Assembly (NCBI RefSeq): GCF_030815485.1
Contig: NZ_JAUSWV010000002.1
Span: 4,898,001 to 4,962,000, forward strand
Direction of reading: 5' to 3'
Source of the DNA: Streptomyces rishiriensis
GTDB taxonomy: Bacteria > Actinomycetota > Actinomycetes > Streptomycetales > Streptomycetaceae
Length of the DNA stretch: 64,000 nucleotides
The position numbers were made by a program, and so were the translations under genes. Of the stretch, positions 7,827 to 16,546 are shown one piece after another; the stretch's first letter is position 1, and each line of letters opens with the position of its first letter. The notes beneath the pieces are model-generated. The model worked only from the letters and a program-made list of their open reading frames with translations. It ran no database searches and was not told where the DNA came from.

Positions 7827-8684
7827 ATGCAGACCGTCACCACCGTCACCCTGAACAACGGCGTCGAGATGCCGATTCTCGGCTTCGGCGTCTACCAGAT
7901 TCCGCCCGAGCAGACCGAGCAGGCCGTCGGCGACGCCCTCGCCGCCGGCTACCGCGCGCTCGACACCGCGGCCGCCTACGGCAACGAGGAGGCCGTCGGC
8001 CGCGCGATCAGGAGCAGCGGCGTTGCGCGCGAGGAACTGTTCGTCACGACCAAGCTGTGGATCTCCGACGCCGGCGAGGATCGGGCCCGGCGCGCCTTCG
8101 ACACCTCGCTGCGCAAGCTCGGCCTGGACCACCTCGACCTGTACCTGATCCACCAGCCCTACGGCGACGTCTACGGCTCCTGGCGTGCCATGGAGCGCCT
8201 CCACGCAGAGGGTCTCGCCCGGGCCATCGGCGTCTCCAACTTCCACGCCGACCGGCTCGTGGACCTGATCGACCACAACGAGGTCGTGCCGGCGGTCAAC
8301 CAGATCGAGACCCATCCCTTCCACCAGCGCACCGACGACCAGGCGATCATGCGCGAGCGCGGCGTCCAGATCGAGTCGTGGGGCCCCTTCGCCGAGGGCC
8401 GCAACAACCTCTTCACCCACCCGGTGCTCGGCGGGATCGCCGCCGCGCACGGCAAGTCCGTGGCGCAGGTCGTGCTGCGCTGGCTCATCCAGCGTGAGGT
8501 CGTCGTGATCCCCAAGTCGGTCCGTGCCGAGCGCATGGCGGAGAACATCGACGTCTTCGACTTCCGGCTCACCGACGACCAGATGGCGGCCGTCGCCGCC
8601 CTGGACACGGGAGAGTCCCTGTTCTTCGACCACCGGGACCCGGCCATGGTCAGCCGTCTCGGCAATGTCACCCTCGACGCCTGA
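7827..8684 (+). CDS. aldo/keto reductase
   Basis: A 285-residue protein, the normal size for the family. The catalytic tetrad is visible: Asp in YRALDTAAAYGNE, Tyr in the same element, Lys in FVTTKLW and His in LYLIHQP. The C-terminal NADPH-binding motif is VVVIPKSVRAERMAENIDVF. Such enzymes reduce aldehydes and ketones (2,5-diketo-D-gluconate reductase and morphine-dehydrogenase-like group) in the cytoplasm. The start is ATG 7827, with GAGGAA 7 nt upstream. It stands alone, next to divergent and convergent genes, with a stable hairpin in its leader. Confidence 0.95.
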   Translation: MQTVTTVTLNNGVEMPILGFGVYQIPPEQTEQAVGDALAAGYRALDTAAAYGNEEAVGRAIRSSGVAREELFVTTKLWISDAGEDRARRAFDTSLRKLGLDHLDLYLIHQPYGDVYGSWRAMERLHAEGLARAIGVSNFHADRLVDLIDHNEVVPAVNQIETHPFHQRTDDQAIMRERGVQIESWGPFAEGRNNLFTHPVLGGIAAAHGKSVAQVVLRWLIQREVVVIPKSVRAERMAENIDVFDFRLTDDQMAAVAALDTGESLFFDHRDPAMVSRLGNVTLDA

Positions 8685-8808
8685 CGGCAGGGAGGGCGCC
8701 GAACCCACCGGAAAAGCGGGGAGGTCCGACGGCGGCGGAGTCAGAAGAGGGGTGAGAGCCGAAAAGGGCGAGGGCCGAGGAGCTCGCCCGCCACCGGCCG
8801 ACCTCAGC

Positions 8809-9240
8809 TCACGGCCACACCAAGCAGTACGGCTGATGCCCCGCCTCATGCAGACGGTGGCTGAAGTCCTGCCATTCGTGCAGCAACTGGTACACGTTGA
8901 ACGCGTCTCTGGGGCCGCCCCGGTCCGGGACCGTCGACCAGATGAAGGCCGCCGCGCCCACCGCTTCCTCACCGATGTCCCGCAGCGGGTCCACGACCGT
9001 CATGGGGAGCTTCACCACGGCGTAGTCGGGGTGGAGAACGACCAGTTCCAGCGGGGGCACCTTGCTGAGCGGGACGCCCTCGATGCCGGTCAGCACCATG
9101 GCGGCCATCGTCTCCGGCTTGATCTTGGTGAACATGCCGTTCATGCCGAGCTCGTCACCGCCGAGTTCCTCGGGGCGCATCGAGATCGGGACGCGGGCCG
9201 CGGTCGCGCCGTCGGGCGCGCCGAAGTACTTGTACGTCAC
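8809..9240 (-). CDS. conserved hypothetical protein
   Basis: A 143-residue soluble protein, no signal peptide or membrane helix. The first residues are VTYKYFGAPDGATAARVPI; notable segments are MRPEELGGDELGMNG and, near the end, FNVYQLLHEWQDFSHRLHEAG. I do not recognise a domain of known function. The GTG at 9240 overlaps the stop of a preceding small frame (GTGA), and a G-rich stretch (GGGTGGGGG) precedes it, which supports this start. It sits directly upstream of, and divergent from, hemL. Confidence 0.75.
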   Translation of the reverse strand: MTYKYFGAPDGATAARVPISMRPEELGGDELGMNGMFTKIKPETMAAMVLTGIEGVPLSKVPPLELVVLHPDYAVVKLPMTVVDPLRDIGEEAVGAAAFIWSTVPDRGGPRDAFNVYQLLHEWQDFSHRLHEAGHQPYCLVWP

Positions 9241-9515
9241 CCCCACCCGACCACCATTCCTGCTCCCCACCCGAAGGGGATCGACCCGCTGGTCGACTCG
9301 CCGGTCGATCCGCTCGAACCGCTCGCTCTGGTCGATCCGGTCGATCTGATCGATGCGGTCGATCCGCTCGGGCTCACTCGGTACACCTTGTGCCTGCGTC
9401 TGACGTGCTTCGTTCGCTTCCTCCGCGTCGCGCCGGTGCCTTCCCCGCCGGGCACGTCGAGGACCCAGGTCGTCAGTCCCCTCGCCCAGTCCGCCACCGC
9501 GATGCATATCTCCAC
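9237..9515 (-). CDS. small hypothetical protein with Ser/Thr/Gly-rich tail
   Basis: A 92-residue frame with actinobacterial codon use from a GTG start. The first 26 residues (MEICIAVADWARGLTTWVLD and following) look like a folded element with two Trp; a basic patch (RRKRTKHVRRRHK) and a Ser/Thr/Gly-rich tail follow, encoded by GATC-rich repeats. The stop overlaps the GTG of the next gene (GTGA), the same coupling seen throughout this window, which argues it is real. A different frame from an ATG at 9507 would instead read Arg-Ile-Asp repeats and join the next gene, but its upstream codon use is poorer. Function unknown. Confidence 0.5.
   Translation of the reverse strand: MEICIAVADWARGLTTWVLDVPGGEGTGATRRKRTKHVRRRHKVYRVSPSGSTASIRSTGSTRASGSSGSTGESTSGSIPFGWGAGMVVGWG
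9303..9366. repeat. degenerate GGTCGATCCG repeats
   Basis: The 10-mer GGTCGATCCG occurs at 9303, 9331 and 9357, with variants GGTCGATCTG (9339) and GATCGATGCG (9348) between. The array lies inside the coding region of the small hypothetical protein and encodes its Ser/Thr-rich tail. Confidence 0.6.
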
Positions 9516-9809
9516 CCGACTGCTTTTCTAGGACGCGTGGCCCCCGCCGCGCAACCCGATCATCGTGTCAGTGACCTCCCCCACGGCCGCCCGCCGAAAC
9601 GTGCGTTGAAACACCTGTCCGCAGGATCTTCGCAGCCACTGGACACACGGTCGGTGTGAGCTACGTCTGTCAGGGCCGTTCCGACTCAGTTTCGCAGATG
9701 GTGAAGCGGATGACGGCCCCGCCGGCCCCCGGCCGCCGCTGGCCTACCCTGGGAGGTCACTGACAGCCGGAGTCCAGCAAGTCGGAGAAGGTCGGAGAAG
9801 TCGCAGGTC

Positions 9810-11129
9810 ATGAGCGAACTGCCCTATTCATACGATGCGCCTGTATCGCAGGCACTGTTCGACCGCGCGTCCGCCGTCACGCCGGGGGGTGTGAACTCGC
9901 CGGTGCGCGCGTTTCGCGCCGTGGGCGGCACGCCCCGGTTCATGGTGTCCGGTACCGGTCCGTATCTGACGGACGCCGACGGCCGGGAGTACGTCGACCT
10001 GGTCTGCTCCTGGGGGCCCATGATCCTCGGGCACTCGCACCCCGAGGTGATCGCCGCCGTGCAGGAGGCCGTCTCGCGCGGTACCTCCTTCGGTACGCCC
10101 GGTGAGGGCGAGGTCACGCTCGCGGAGGAGATGGTCGCCCGCATCGAGCCGCTGGAGGAGGTCAGGCTGGTCTCCAGCGGCACCGAGGCCACCATGTCGG
10201 CCATCCGGCTGGCCCGCGGGTTCACCCGGCGCACCAAGGTGATCAAGTTCGCCGGCTGCTACCACGGGCACGTCGACTCGCTGCTCGCGGCGGCCGGATC
10301 GGGCGTCGCGACCTTCGCGCTTCCCGACACCCCGGGTGTCACCGGCGCCCAGGCGGGCGACACCATCGTCCTGCCGTACAACGACCTCGAGGCCGTGCAG
10401 GAGGCCTTCCACCGGCACCCCGGCGAGATCGCCTGTGTGATCACCGAGGCCTCGCCGGGCAACATGGGCGTCGTGCCACCCCTTCCCGGTTTCAACCAGG
10501 GGCTCAAGGACGCCTGCCAGAACAACGGCGCGCTCTTCATCTCCGACGAGGTCATGACCGGGTTCCGGACCAGCCGGGCCGGTTGGTACGGGATCGACGG
10601 CGTGCGGCCCGACCTCATGACCTTCGGGAAGGTCATGGGCGGCGGCTTCCCCGCCGCGGCCTTCGGCGGCCGGGCGGACGTCATGGCGCACCTCGCCCCC
10701 GCGGGGCCCGTCTACCAGGCCGGCACCCTCTCCGGGAACCCCGTGGCGACCGCTGCCGGGCTCGCCCAGCTCCGGCTCCTCGACGACGCCGCGTACGTCA
10801 AGATCGACGACGTCTCCGCCCGGATCCAGTCGCTGGTGTCGGAGGCGCTGGCCAAGGAGGGGGTCGCGCACACGCTCCAGAGCGCCTCCAACATGTTCTC
10901 CGTCTTCTTCACGGACCGGCCGGTCCGTGACTACGAGGACGCCAAGGCGCAGGAGTCCTTCCGCTTCACCGCCTTCTTCCACTCCCTGCTGGCGAACGGC
11001 GTGTACCTGCCGCCGTCGTCCTTCGAGTCCTGGTTCGTGTCGACGGCTCACGACGACCGGGCCGTCCAGAGAATCGCCGACGCCCTTCCGGCGGCGGCCC
11101 GAGCGGCTGCGGAGGCCACAGCGGCATGA
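9810..11129 (+). CDS. hemL: glutamate-1-semialdehyde 2,1-aminomutase
   Basis: A 439-residue class III aminotransferase of the usual family length. It converts glutamate-1-semialdehyde to 5-aminolevulinate, the C5-pathway entry to heme and other tetrapyrroles. The signatures seen are RASAVTPGGVNSPVRAF at the start, the PLP-ring region VSSGTEATMSAIRLAR, the acidic FISDEVMTGFR and the Schiff-base Lys in LMTFGKVMGGGFP. The start is ATG 9810. A 10-nt duplication (GTCGGAGAAG twice, 9781-9800) sits just upstream and supplies the GGAGAAG ribosome binding site. Its stop overlaps the ATG of the phosphatase gene, followed by cytochrome c assembly genes, linking heme supply with heme use. Confidence 0.97.
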   Translation: MSELPYSYDAPVSQALFDRASAVTPGGVNSPVRAFRAVGGTPRFMVSGTGPYLTDADGREYVDLVCSWGPMILGHSHPEVIAAVQEAVSRGTSFGTPGEGEVTLAEEMVARIEPLEEVRLVSSGTEATMSAIRLARGFTRRTKVIKFAGCYHGHVDSLLAAAGSGVATFALPDTPGVTGAQAGDTIVLPYNDLEAVQEAFHRHPGEIACVITEASPGNMGVVPPLPGFNQGLKDACQNNGALFISDEVMTGFRTSRAGWYGIDGVRPDLMTFGKVMGGGFPAAAFGGRADVMAHLAPAGPVYQAGTLSGNPVATAAGLAQLRLLDDAAYVKIDDVSARIQSLVSEALAKEGVAHTLQSASNMFSVFFTDRPVRDYEDAKAQESFRFTAFFHSLLANGVYLPPSSFESWFVSTAHDDRAVQRIADALPAAARAAAEATAA

Positions 11130-11845
11130 CCACCCCGGAGAACGCCCCCGAGAATCCGTTGTCCCCGGGCAGCAAGGAACTCACCGTCGTCCACCTCATG
11201 CGGCACGGTGAGGTCGACAACCCCGACGGGGTCCTCTACGGCCGTCTCGACGGCTACCACCTGTCCGAGCTGGGCCGGCAGATGGCCGACCGGGTCGCCG
11301 AGCACCTCGCCTCCCGTGACGTCACCCATGTCGTGGCCTCCCCGCTGGAGCGGGCGCAGGAGACGGCGACGCCGATCGCCAAGGCGCACGGGCTCGACCT
11401 GGCCACCGACGCGCGGCTCCTGGAGGCGGAGAACGTCTTCCAGGGCAAGACCTTCGGCGTCGGGGACGGGGCGCTGCGCCGGCCCGAGAACTGGAAGCAC
11501 CTCGTCAACCCGTTCAAGCCGTCCTGGGGCGAGCCGTACGTCGACCAGGTCGTCCGGATGATGGGCGCGCTGGACGCGGCGAAGGACGCGGCCCGCGGGC
11601 ACGAGGCGGTGCTCGTCAGCCATCAGCTGCCGATCTGGATCGTGCGGTCCTACGTCGAGCGGCGGCGGCTGTGGCACGACCCGCGCAAGCGGCAGTGCAC
11701 GCTCGCCTCGCTGACGACCTTCACGTACCAGGGCGACCGGATCGTGTCCGTCGGCTACAGCGAGCCCGCCATCGACCTGGTGCCCGCCCATCTGCGGGCC
11801 GGTGCCAAGCCGGTCCAGGGCAAGGGCAAGGCCTTCGGGGCGTAG
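11126..11845 (+). CDS. histidine phosphatase (phosphoglycerate mutase-like)
   Basis: A 239-residue histidine phosphatase superfamily member. The phosphohistidine motif is LMRHGEVDNP, followed by the substrate-binding ASPLERAQETA and the second catalytic His in VLVSHQLPI. Whether it acts as a mutase or as a broad phosphatase cannot be told. It begins inside the hemL stop (ATGA), so it is translated with hemL; an effect on a tetrapyrrole or sugar phosphate is only speculation. Confidence 0.92.
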   Translation: MTTPENAPENPLSPGSKELTVVHLMRHGEVDNPDGVLYGRLDGYHLSELGRQMADRVAEHLASRDVTHVVASPLERAQETATPIAKAHGLDLATDARLLEAENVFQGKTFGVGDGALRRPENWKHLVNPFKPSWGEPYVDQVVRMMGALDAAKDAARGHEAVLVSHQLPIWIVRSYVERRRLWHDPRKRQCTLASLTTFTYQGDRIVSVGYSEPAIDLVPAHLRAGAKPVQGKGKAFGA

Positions 11846-12012
11846 GCCCGCGGGCGCCCCGTCCGGCCGGATCCGCCCAGGTGGAACCCGTGGCCGGATG
11901 CCATGGCCGAAAGGCCCTCCTGTTACGGAATCCGGAACTATCGGCGGAACCGCCTCGTTCGTCACGTCCTCTGAATGGGTGACCATCGGAAAATGTGACG
12001 AACGGGGTTGCC

Positions 12013-13326
12013 ATGCGCGCCATCACCCGAAGGGGAGCACTCGGACTCGGCGCCGGGGCCGCCGCCGCTGCCGGACTCGCGGGCTGCGGCAGCCTCACGG
12101 ACTCGGACGGGCCGAGCACCCCGGGCGGTTCCAGCGGCTCCGGCAAGCCCTCCGCCAGCGCCAGTCCGAAGGTCACCGCCCGTCCCCTCGGCGACGGCTC
12201 CACCTCCTTCACGGGCAAGCAGCCCCACCAGCCGGCCGCGCCGGTGCCGCTCCAGCCCGGCGAGGAGCCGCCGCAGTTCGTCGTCTTCTCCTGGGACGGG
12301 GCCGGCGAGGTCGGCAACGGCCTCTTCAACCGCTTCCTCGACCTCGCCAAGGAGCACGACGCGGGCATGACCTTCTTCCTCTCCGGGCTGTATCTGCTGC
12401 CCGAGTCGAAGAAGCGGCTCTACGACCCGCCGAACAACCCGCGCGGCGCCTCCGACATCGGCTACCTCACCGACGAGCACGTCAGGATGACGCTCGACGG
12501 CGTCCGCCGGGCCTGGCTCGAGGGGCACGAGATAGGCACCCACTTCAACGGGCACTTCTGCTCCGGGCACGGGACCGTCGGCAACTGGACGTCGAAGCAG
12601 TGGCGCAGCGAGATAGACCAGGCGAAGTCGTTCGTGAAGGAGTGGCGGACCAACACCGGTTGGAACGACCTGCCGGCGCTGCCCTTCGACTACGACAAGG
12701 AACTCGTCGGCGGCCGGACGCCGTGTCTGCTCGGCCAGGAGAATCTGCTGCCCACCGCCCGTGCCCTCGGCTGGCGCTACGACGCCTCCTCGCCGGGCGG
12801 GCGTCAGGTGTGGCCGAGCAAGAAGGACGGGATCTGGGACCTGCCGTTGCAGCAGATACCTTTCCCCGGCCGTGGTTTCGAGGTCCTCTCGATGGACTAC
12901 AACATGCTCGCCAACCAGTCGATCAACTCGACCAAGGCGCCCAGCCACAACTACCCGGGCTGGCGGCAGCAGTCCGCGCAGGCGTACATCCAGGGCTTCA
13001 AGCGGGCATTCGAGACGAACCGGGCGCCGTTCTTCGTCGGCAACCACTTCGAGCAGTGGAACGGCGGCATCTACATGGACGCCGTCGAGGAGGCCTTCAA
13101 GCACATCGCGCGCGAGAAGGAGAAGGGCGCGGACGTGCGGCTGGTCTCCTTCCGGCAGTTCGTGGACTGGATCGACGTCCAGAAGCCGGAGGTCCTCGAG
13201 AAGCTGCGCACCCTCGACGTCGGGCAGCAGCCGACCGGGGGCTGGAAGACCTTCCTGGCCGCGAGCACCCCCTCCGCGTCCACCTCTGCCTCGGCCTCGG
13301 CGGACGCCGCCGCCAACGCCGCCTGA
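12013..13326 (+). CDS. secreted lipoprotein with polysaccharide-deacetylase fold
   Basis: A 437-residue protein. It starts with a twin-arginine-like lipoprotein signal: RRGALGLGAGAAAAAGLAGC, with Cys as the lipidation site, followed by a Ser/Gly/Pro linker. The body is a NodB-like domain: VFSWDG at the position of the usual TFDDG, then HEIGTHFNGHFC with the HxxxH metal motif. The first metal-binding Asp appears replaced by Trp, so its activity may differ from ordinary chitin/peptidoglycan deacetylases. A Ser/Ala-rich tail ends the protein. ATG 12013 is preferred to the upstream GTG 11995 because it places the RR motif near the N-terminus. It precedes the cytochrome c maturation genes. Confidence 0.82.
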   Translation: MRAITRRGALGLGAGAAAAAGLAGCGSLTDSDGPSTPGGSSGSGKPSASASPKVTARPLGDGSTSFTGKQPHQPAAPVPLQPGEEPPQFVVFSWDGAGEVGNGLFNRFLDLAKEHDAGMTFFLSGLYLLPESKKRLYDPPNNPRGASDIGYLTDEHVRMTLDGVRRAWLEGHEIGTHFNGHFCSGHGTVGNWTSKQWRSEIDQAKSFVKEWRTNTGWNDLPALPFDYDKELVGGRTPCLLGQENLLPTARALGWRYDASSPGGRQVWPSKKDGIWDLPLQQIPFPGRGFEVLSMDYNMLANQSINSTKAPSHNYPGWRQQSAQAYIQGFKRAFETNRAPFFVGNHFEQWNGGIYMDAVEEAFKHIAREKEKGADVRLVSFRQFVDWIDVQKPEVLEKLRTLDVGQQPTGGWKTFLAASTPSASTSASASADAAANAA

Positions 13327-13392
13327 AATGGGGTTTTCTCCCCGCAAGGGGGGTGCGCAAGATCCCCAGAACGGGCATGCGAAACTTTTCAC

Positions 13393-14025
13393 ATGAGTGC
13401 CGCCAGCCGCGCCCCCCTGTGCTCGACCAGCCGGAACCGCTCGCGCCGTGCCGCCCTGACCACGGCCGCCGGCGGAGCCGTCGCCGCCCTGCTGCTGTCC
13501 GCCTGCACCTCCGGAGGCACCGCCGGAGGAGGCGGTGACACCAACTTCGTGATGGGCAAGGACGGCATCTCCACCGCGAAGAAGGGGACGCGCGCCGCGG
13601 CCCCCGACCTGTCCGGCAAGAGCGTCGCCGGAGGACAGCTCGACATCGCCGCCTACAAGGGCAAGGTCGTCGTCCTCAACGTGTGGGGCTCCTGGTGCGC
13701 CCCGTGCCGTGCCGAGGCGCCTGGTTTCCAGAAGGTCTACACGGACCTCAAGGGCCAGGGCGTGCAGTTCGTCGGCATCAACACCCTCGACACCAGCAAC
13801 GACAACGCCCTCGCCTTCGAGAAGCAGCAGGGCATCACCTACCCCAGCCTGTCCGACCCGAAGGGCAAGCTGCTGCTGCGCTTCAAGAAGGGCACGCTCA
13901 GCCTCCAGGCCATCCCCTCCACGCTGGTCATCGACCGGGAGGGCAAGATCGCCGCCCGGTCGCTGGCCGCGCTCAGCGAGGACAGGCTGCGCAAGATGAT
14001 CGCGCCCGTCCTCGCGGAGAAGTGA
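13393..14025 (+). CDS. TlpA/ResA-like thiol-disulfide oxidoreductase lipoprotein
   Basis: A 210-residue exported protein. The signal peptide ends in a lipobox (LLLSACTSG), so it is membrane-anchored outside the cytoplasm. The thioredoxin fold holds the redox motif WCAPC in VWGSWCAPCRAEAPGF and the cis-Pro region LQAIPSTLVIDREG. In the family it reduces the heme-binding CXXCH cysteines of apocytochrome c using electrons from CcdA, encoded 1 nt downstream. It is the first gene of the cytochrome c assembly operon. Confidence 0.94.
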   Translation: MSAASRAPLCSTSRNRSRRAALTTAAGGAVAALLLSACTSGGTAGGGGDTNFVMGKDGISTAKKGTRAAAPDLSGKSVAGGQLDIAAYKGKVVVLNVWGSWCAPCRAEAPGFQKVYTDLKGQGVQFVGINTLDTSNDNALAFEKQQGITYPSLSDPKGKLLLRFKKGTLSLQAIPSTLVIDREGKIAARSLAALSEDRLRKMIAPVLAEK

Positions 14026-14026
14026 C

Positions 14027-14797
14027 GTGAGCGCGGTCACCACGCTCGCCGCGACGGGATACAACGACACCGTGCTCAACGGCGCGTTGCTGGTCGCGCT
14101 GCCGATCGCGCTGCTCGGCGGCCTCGTCTCGTTCTTCTCGCCGTGCGTCCTGCCGCTCGTCCCCGGCTATCTCTCGTACGTCACCGGCGTCGCCGGCACG
14201 GACCTGGCCGAGGCCCGCCGCGGGCGGATGGTCGCCGGCGCCTCGCTCTTCGTCCTCGGCTTCACCGCCGTGTTCGTCTCCAGCGGGGCCCTGTTCGGTT
14301 ACTTCGGTGAGAACCTCCAGGCCAACCAGGACGTCCTGTCCAAGGTGCTGGGGGTGCTCATGATCCTCATGGGCGTCTTCTTCATGGGCCTGATGCCCTG
14401 GATGACCCAGCGGGAGTTCCGCTTCCACAAGCGGCCCGTCGCCGGACTGGCCGGCGCCCCGCTGCTCGGCGCCCTGTTCGGCATCGGGTGGACCCCCTGC
14501 ATCGGCCCGACCCTGGCCTCCGTGATCGCCCTCTCCTCCCAGCAGGGAAGCGCGGGCCGCGGTGCCATACTGACCGTCGCCTACTGCCTCGGCCTCGGTG
14601 TGCCCTTCGTGCTCGCCGCGGTCGCCTTCCGCAAGGCGCTCGGCGCCTTCGGCTGGGTCAAGCGTCACTACGCCTGGGTGATGCGGATCGGCGGCACGAT
14701 GATGATCGTGACCGGTCTGCTGCTGCTGACCGGTGCGTGGGACCGCCTCGTGCAGGACATCCAGTCCTGGTCCGTCGGCTTCACTGTGGGGATCTGA
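14027..14797 (+). CDS. ccdA: cytochrome c biogenesis protein CcdA
   Basis: A 256-residue membrane protein with about six helices. The two redox cysteines lie in FFSPCVLPLVPGYLSYV and GWTPCIGPTLASV, the CcdA/DsbD core signatures. It carries reducing power across the membrane to the TlpA/ResA-like partner. GTG 14027 starts 1 nt after the upstream stop, with GGAGAAG inside the upstream 3' end as ribosome binding site. Confidence 0.96.
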   Translation: MSAVTTLAATGYNDTVLNGALLVALPIALLGGLVSFFSPCVLPLVPGYLSYVTGVAGTDLAEARRGRMVAGASLFVLGFTAVFVSSGALFGYFGENLQANQDVLSKVLGVLMILMGVFFMGLMPWMTQREFRFHKRPVAGLAGAPLLGALFGIGWTPCIGPTLASVIALSSQQGSAGRGAILTVAYCLGLGVPFVLAAVAFRKALGAFGWVKRHYAWVMRIGGTMMIVTGLLLLTGAWDRLVQDIQSWSVGFTVGI

Positions 14798-14800
14798 TTC

Positions 14801-16546
14801 ATGAGCAAGAGCACCGTCGGCGCCGACCCCGGCGAGAGCCCGGTCACCCCCGACGAGCAGGACCTCGGCGCCGCCGGCTCCCAGCTGTCCACCGCGCCCG
14901 TGGACACGCTGGCCAGCGGACCCGCCCTGGGGGTCGTCGGCTGGACCCGCTGGTTCTGGCGGCAGCTCACCTCCATGCGGGTCGCGTTGCTGCTGCTCCT
15001 GCTGCTGGCCCTCGGCGCGATCCCCGGTTCGCTGATCCCGCAGTCGGGCACCGACGAGACGAAGGTCGCCGAGTTCCGTCAGGCACACGGGACGCTCGCG
15101 CCGGTCTACGACAGGCTCGGCCTCTTCCACGTCTACAGCTCGGTGTGGTTCTCCGCGATCTACATCCTGCTGTTCGTCTCCCTCATCGGCTGCATCGTGC
15201 CCCGCACCTGGCAGTTCGTCGGTCAGCTGCGCAGCCGCCCGCCGGGTGCGCCGAAGCGGCTGACCCGGCTGCCCGCGTACACCACCTGGCGCACCGACGC
15301 GGAGCCGGAACAGGTCCGCGAGGCCGCGCTCACCCTGCTGCGCAAGCGTCGCTTCCGCGCCCACCTCTCCGGGGACGCCGTCGCCGCGGAGAAGGGGTAC
15401 CTCCGCGAGGTCGGCAACCTCTCCTTCCACATCGCGCTGATCGTGATGCTGGTCGCCTTCGCCTGCGGCCAGCTCTACAAGTCCGAGGGGAACAAGCTGG
15501 TCGTCGAGGGCGACGGCTTCTCCAACACCCTCACCCAGTACAACGACTTCAAGTCCGGCAACCTCTTCGGCACCGACGACCTGAACCCGTTCAGCTTCAC
15601 CCTGGACAAGTTCACCGGCACGTACGAGACCTCGGGGCCCAACAAGGGCACCGCGCGTACCTTCCAGTCCGTCATCACCTACAGCGTGGGCGCGTACGGC
15701 AAGGACAAGAAGGCCGTCGTCAAGGTCAACCACCCGCTGGAGATCGACGACTCGAAGATCTACCTCACCGCCCACGGCTACGCGCCCGTCATCACCGTCC
15801 GCGACGGCAAGGGCAACGTCGTCTACCGCGACGCGGTGCCGCTGCTGCCGCTCGACTCCAACATCACCTCCAGCGGTGTGATCAAGGTGCTCGACGGCTA
15901 CCGGGACGCCAAGGGCGTCGATGAGCAGCTCGGCATCTCGGCCTTCTTCCTGCCGACGTACACCGAGGGCAGTGAGGCGGCGTCGACCTTCCCGGCACTG
16001 CGCAACCCGGTGCTGAACCTGACGCCGTACCACGGCGACCTCGGCGTCGACTCGGGCATCCCGCAGAGCGTGTACCAGCTCGACAAGTCGCACATGAAGG
16101 AGTTCAAGGACTCCAAGGGCGCGCAGCTGCGGGACAACCTCGAGCCCGGCGAGACCATGACCCTCCCGAACGGCGCCGGCTCGGTGACCTACGAGGGCAC
16201 CAAGGAGTGGGCGAACTTCCAGGTCACCCAGCAGCCCGCGAGCGGCTGGGCGCTGGGCGGGGCCATCACCGCGATCTTCGGCCTCGCCGGTTCCCTGTTC
16301 CTCCAGCGCCGCCGGGTCTGGGTGCGCGCGGTGAAGGGGGACGACGGGGTGACGGTCGTCGAGATGGGCGGACTCGGCCGCAGCGAGTCGGCCAAGGTGC
16401 CCGAGGAACTCGGCGACCTCGCCGGAATCCTGTACGACCAGGCCCCGTCGACCCCGGATCCCGACACCCCCGCGTCGCCGGCACCGCACGCATCGCCCGC
16501 ATCCTCCGAACCCGAAGCCGTACCTGCCGAAGGGGCTGAGAAGTGA
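14801..16546 (+). CDS. resB: cytochrome c biogenesis protein ResB
   Basis: A 581-residue protein with the ResB/Ccs1 layout: a cytoplasmic N-terminal tail, two closely spaced helices (MRVALLLLLLLALGAIPGS and WFSAIYILLFVSLIGCIVP), a third helix at about residues 208-226, a large extracytoplasmic domain, and a final helix (GGAITAIFGLAGSLFL). With CcsB it forms the System II cytochrome c synthase that brings heme and apocytochrome together. The C-terminal tail is Pro/Ala-rich. The stop overlaps the GTG of ccsB (GTGA), so the two subunits are coupled. Confidence 0.95.
   Translation: MSKSTVGADPGESPVTPDEQDLGAAGSQLSTAPVDTLASGPALGVVGWTRWFWRQLTSMRVALLLLLLLALGAIPGSLIPQSGTDETKVAEFRQAHGTLAPVYDRLGLFHVYSSVWFSAIYILLFVSLIGCIVPRTWQFVGQLRSRPPGAPKRLTRLPAYTTWRTDAEPEQVREAALTLLRKRRFRAHLSGDAVAAEKGYLREVGNLSFHIALIVMLVAFACGQLYKSEGNKLVVEGDGFSNTLTQYNDFKSGNLFGTDDLNPFSFTLDKFTGTYETSGPNKGTARTFQSVITYSVGAYGKDKKAVVKVNHPLEIDDSKIYLTAHGYAPVITVRDGKGNVVYRDAVPLLPLDSNITSSGVIKVLDGYRDAKGVDEQLGISAFFLPTYTEGSEAASTFPALRNPVLNLTPYHGDLGVDSGIPQSVYQLDKSHMKEFKDSKGAQLRDNLEPGETMTLPNGAGSVTYEGTKEWANFQVTQQPASGWALGGAITAIFGLAGSLFLQRRRVWVRAVKGDDGVTVVEMGGLGRSESAKVPEELGDLAGILYDQAPSTPDPDTPASPAPHASPASSEPEAVPAEGAEK

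Noticed and set aside
9241..9507. Long N-terminal extension with Arg-Ile-Asp repeats on the 8809-9240 protein
   Set aside because: Codon use upstream of the repeat is poor and a coupled GTG at 9240 overlaps the stop of a better-supported frame; kept as an open question in the findings.
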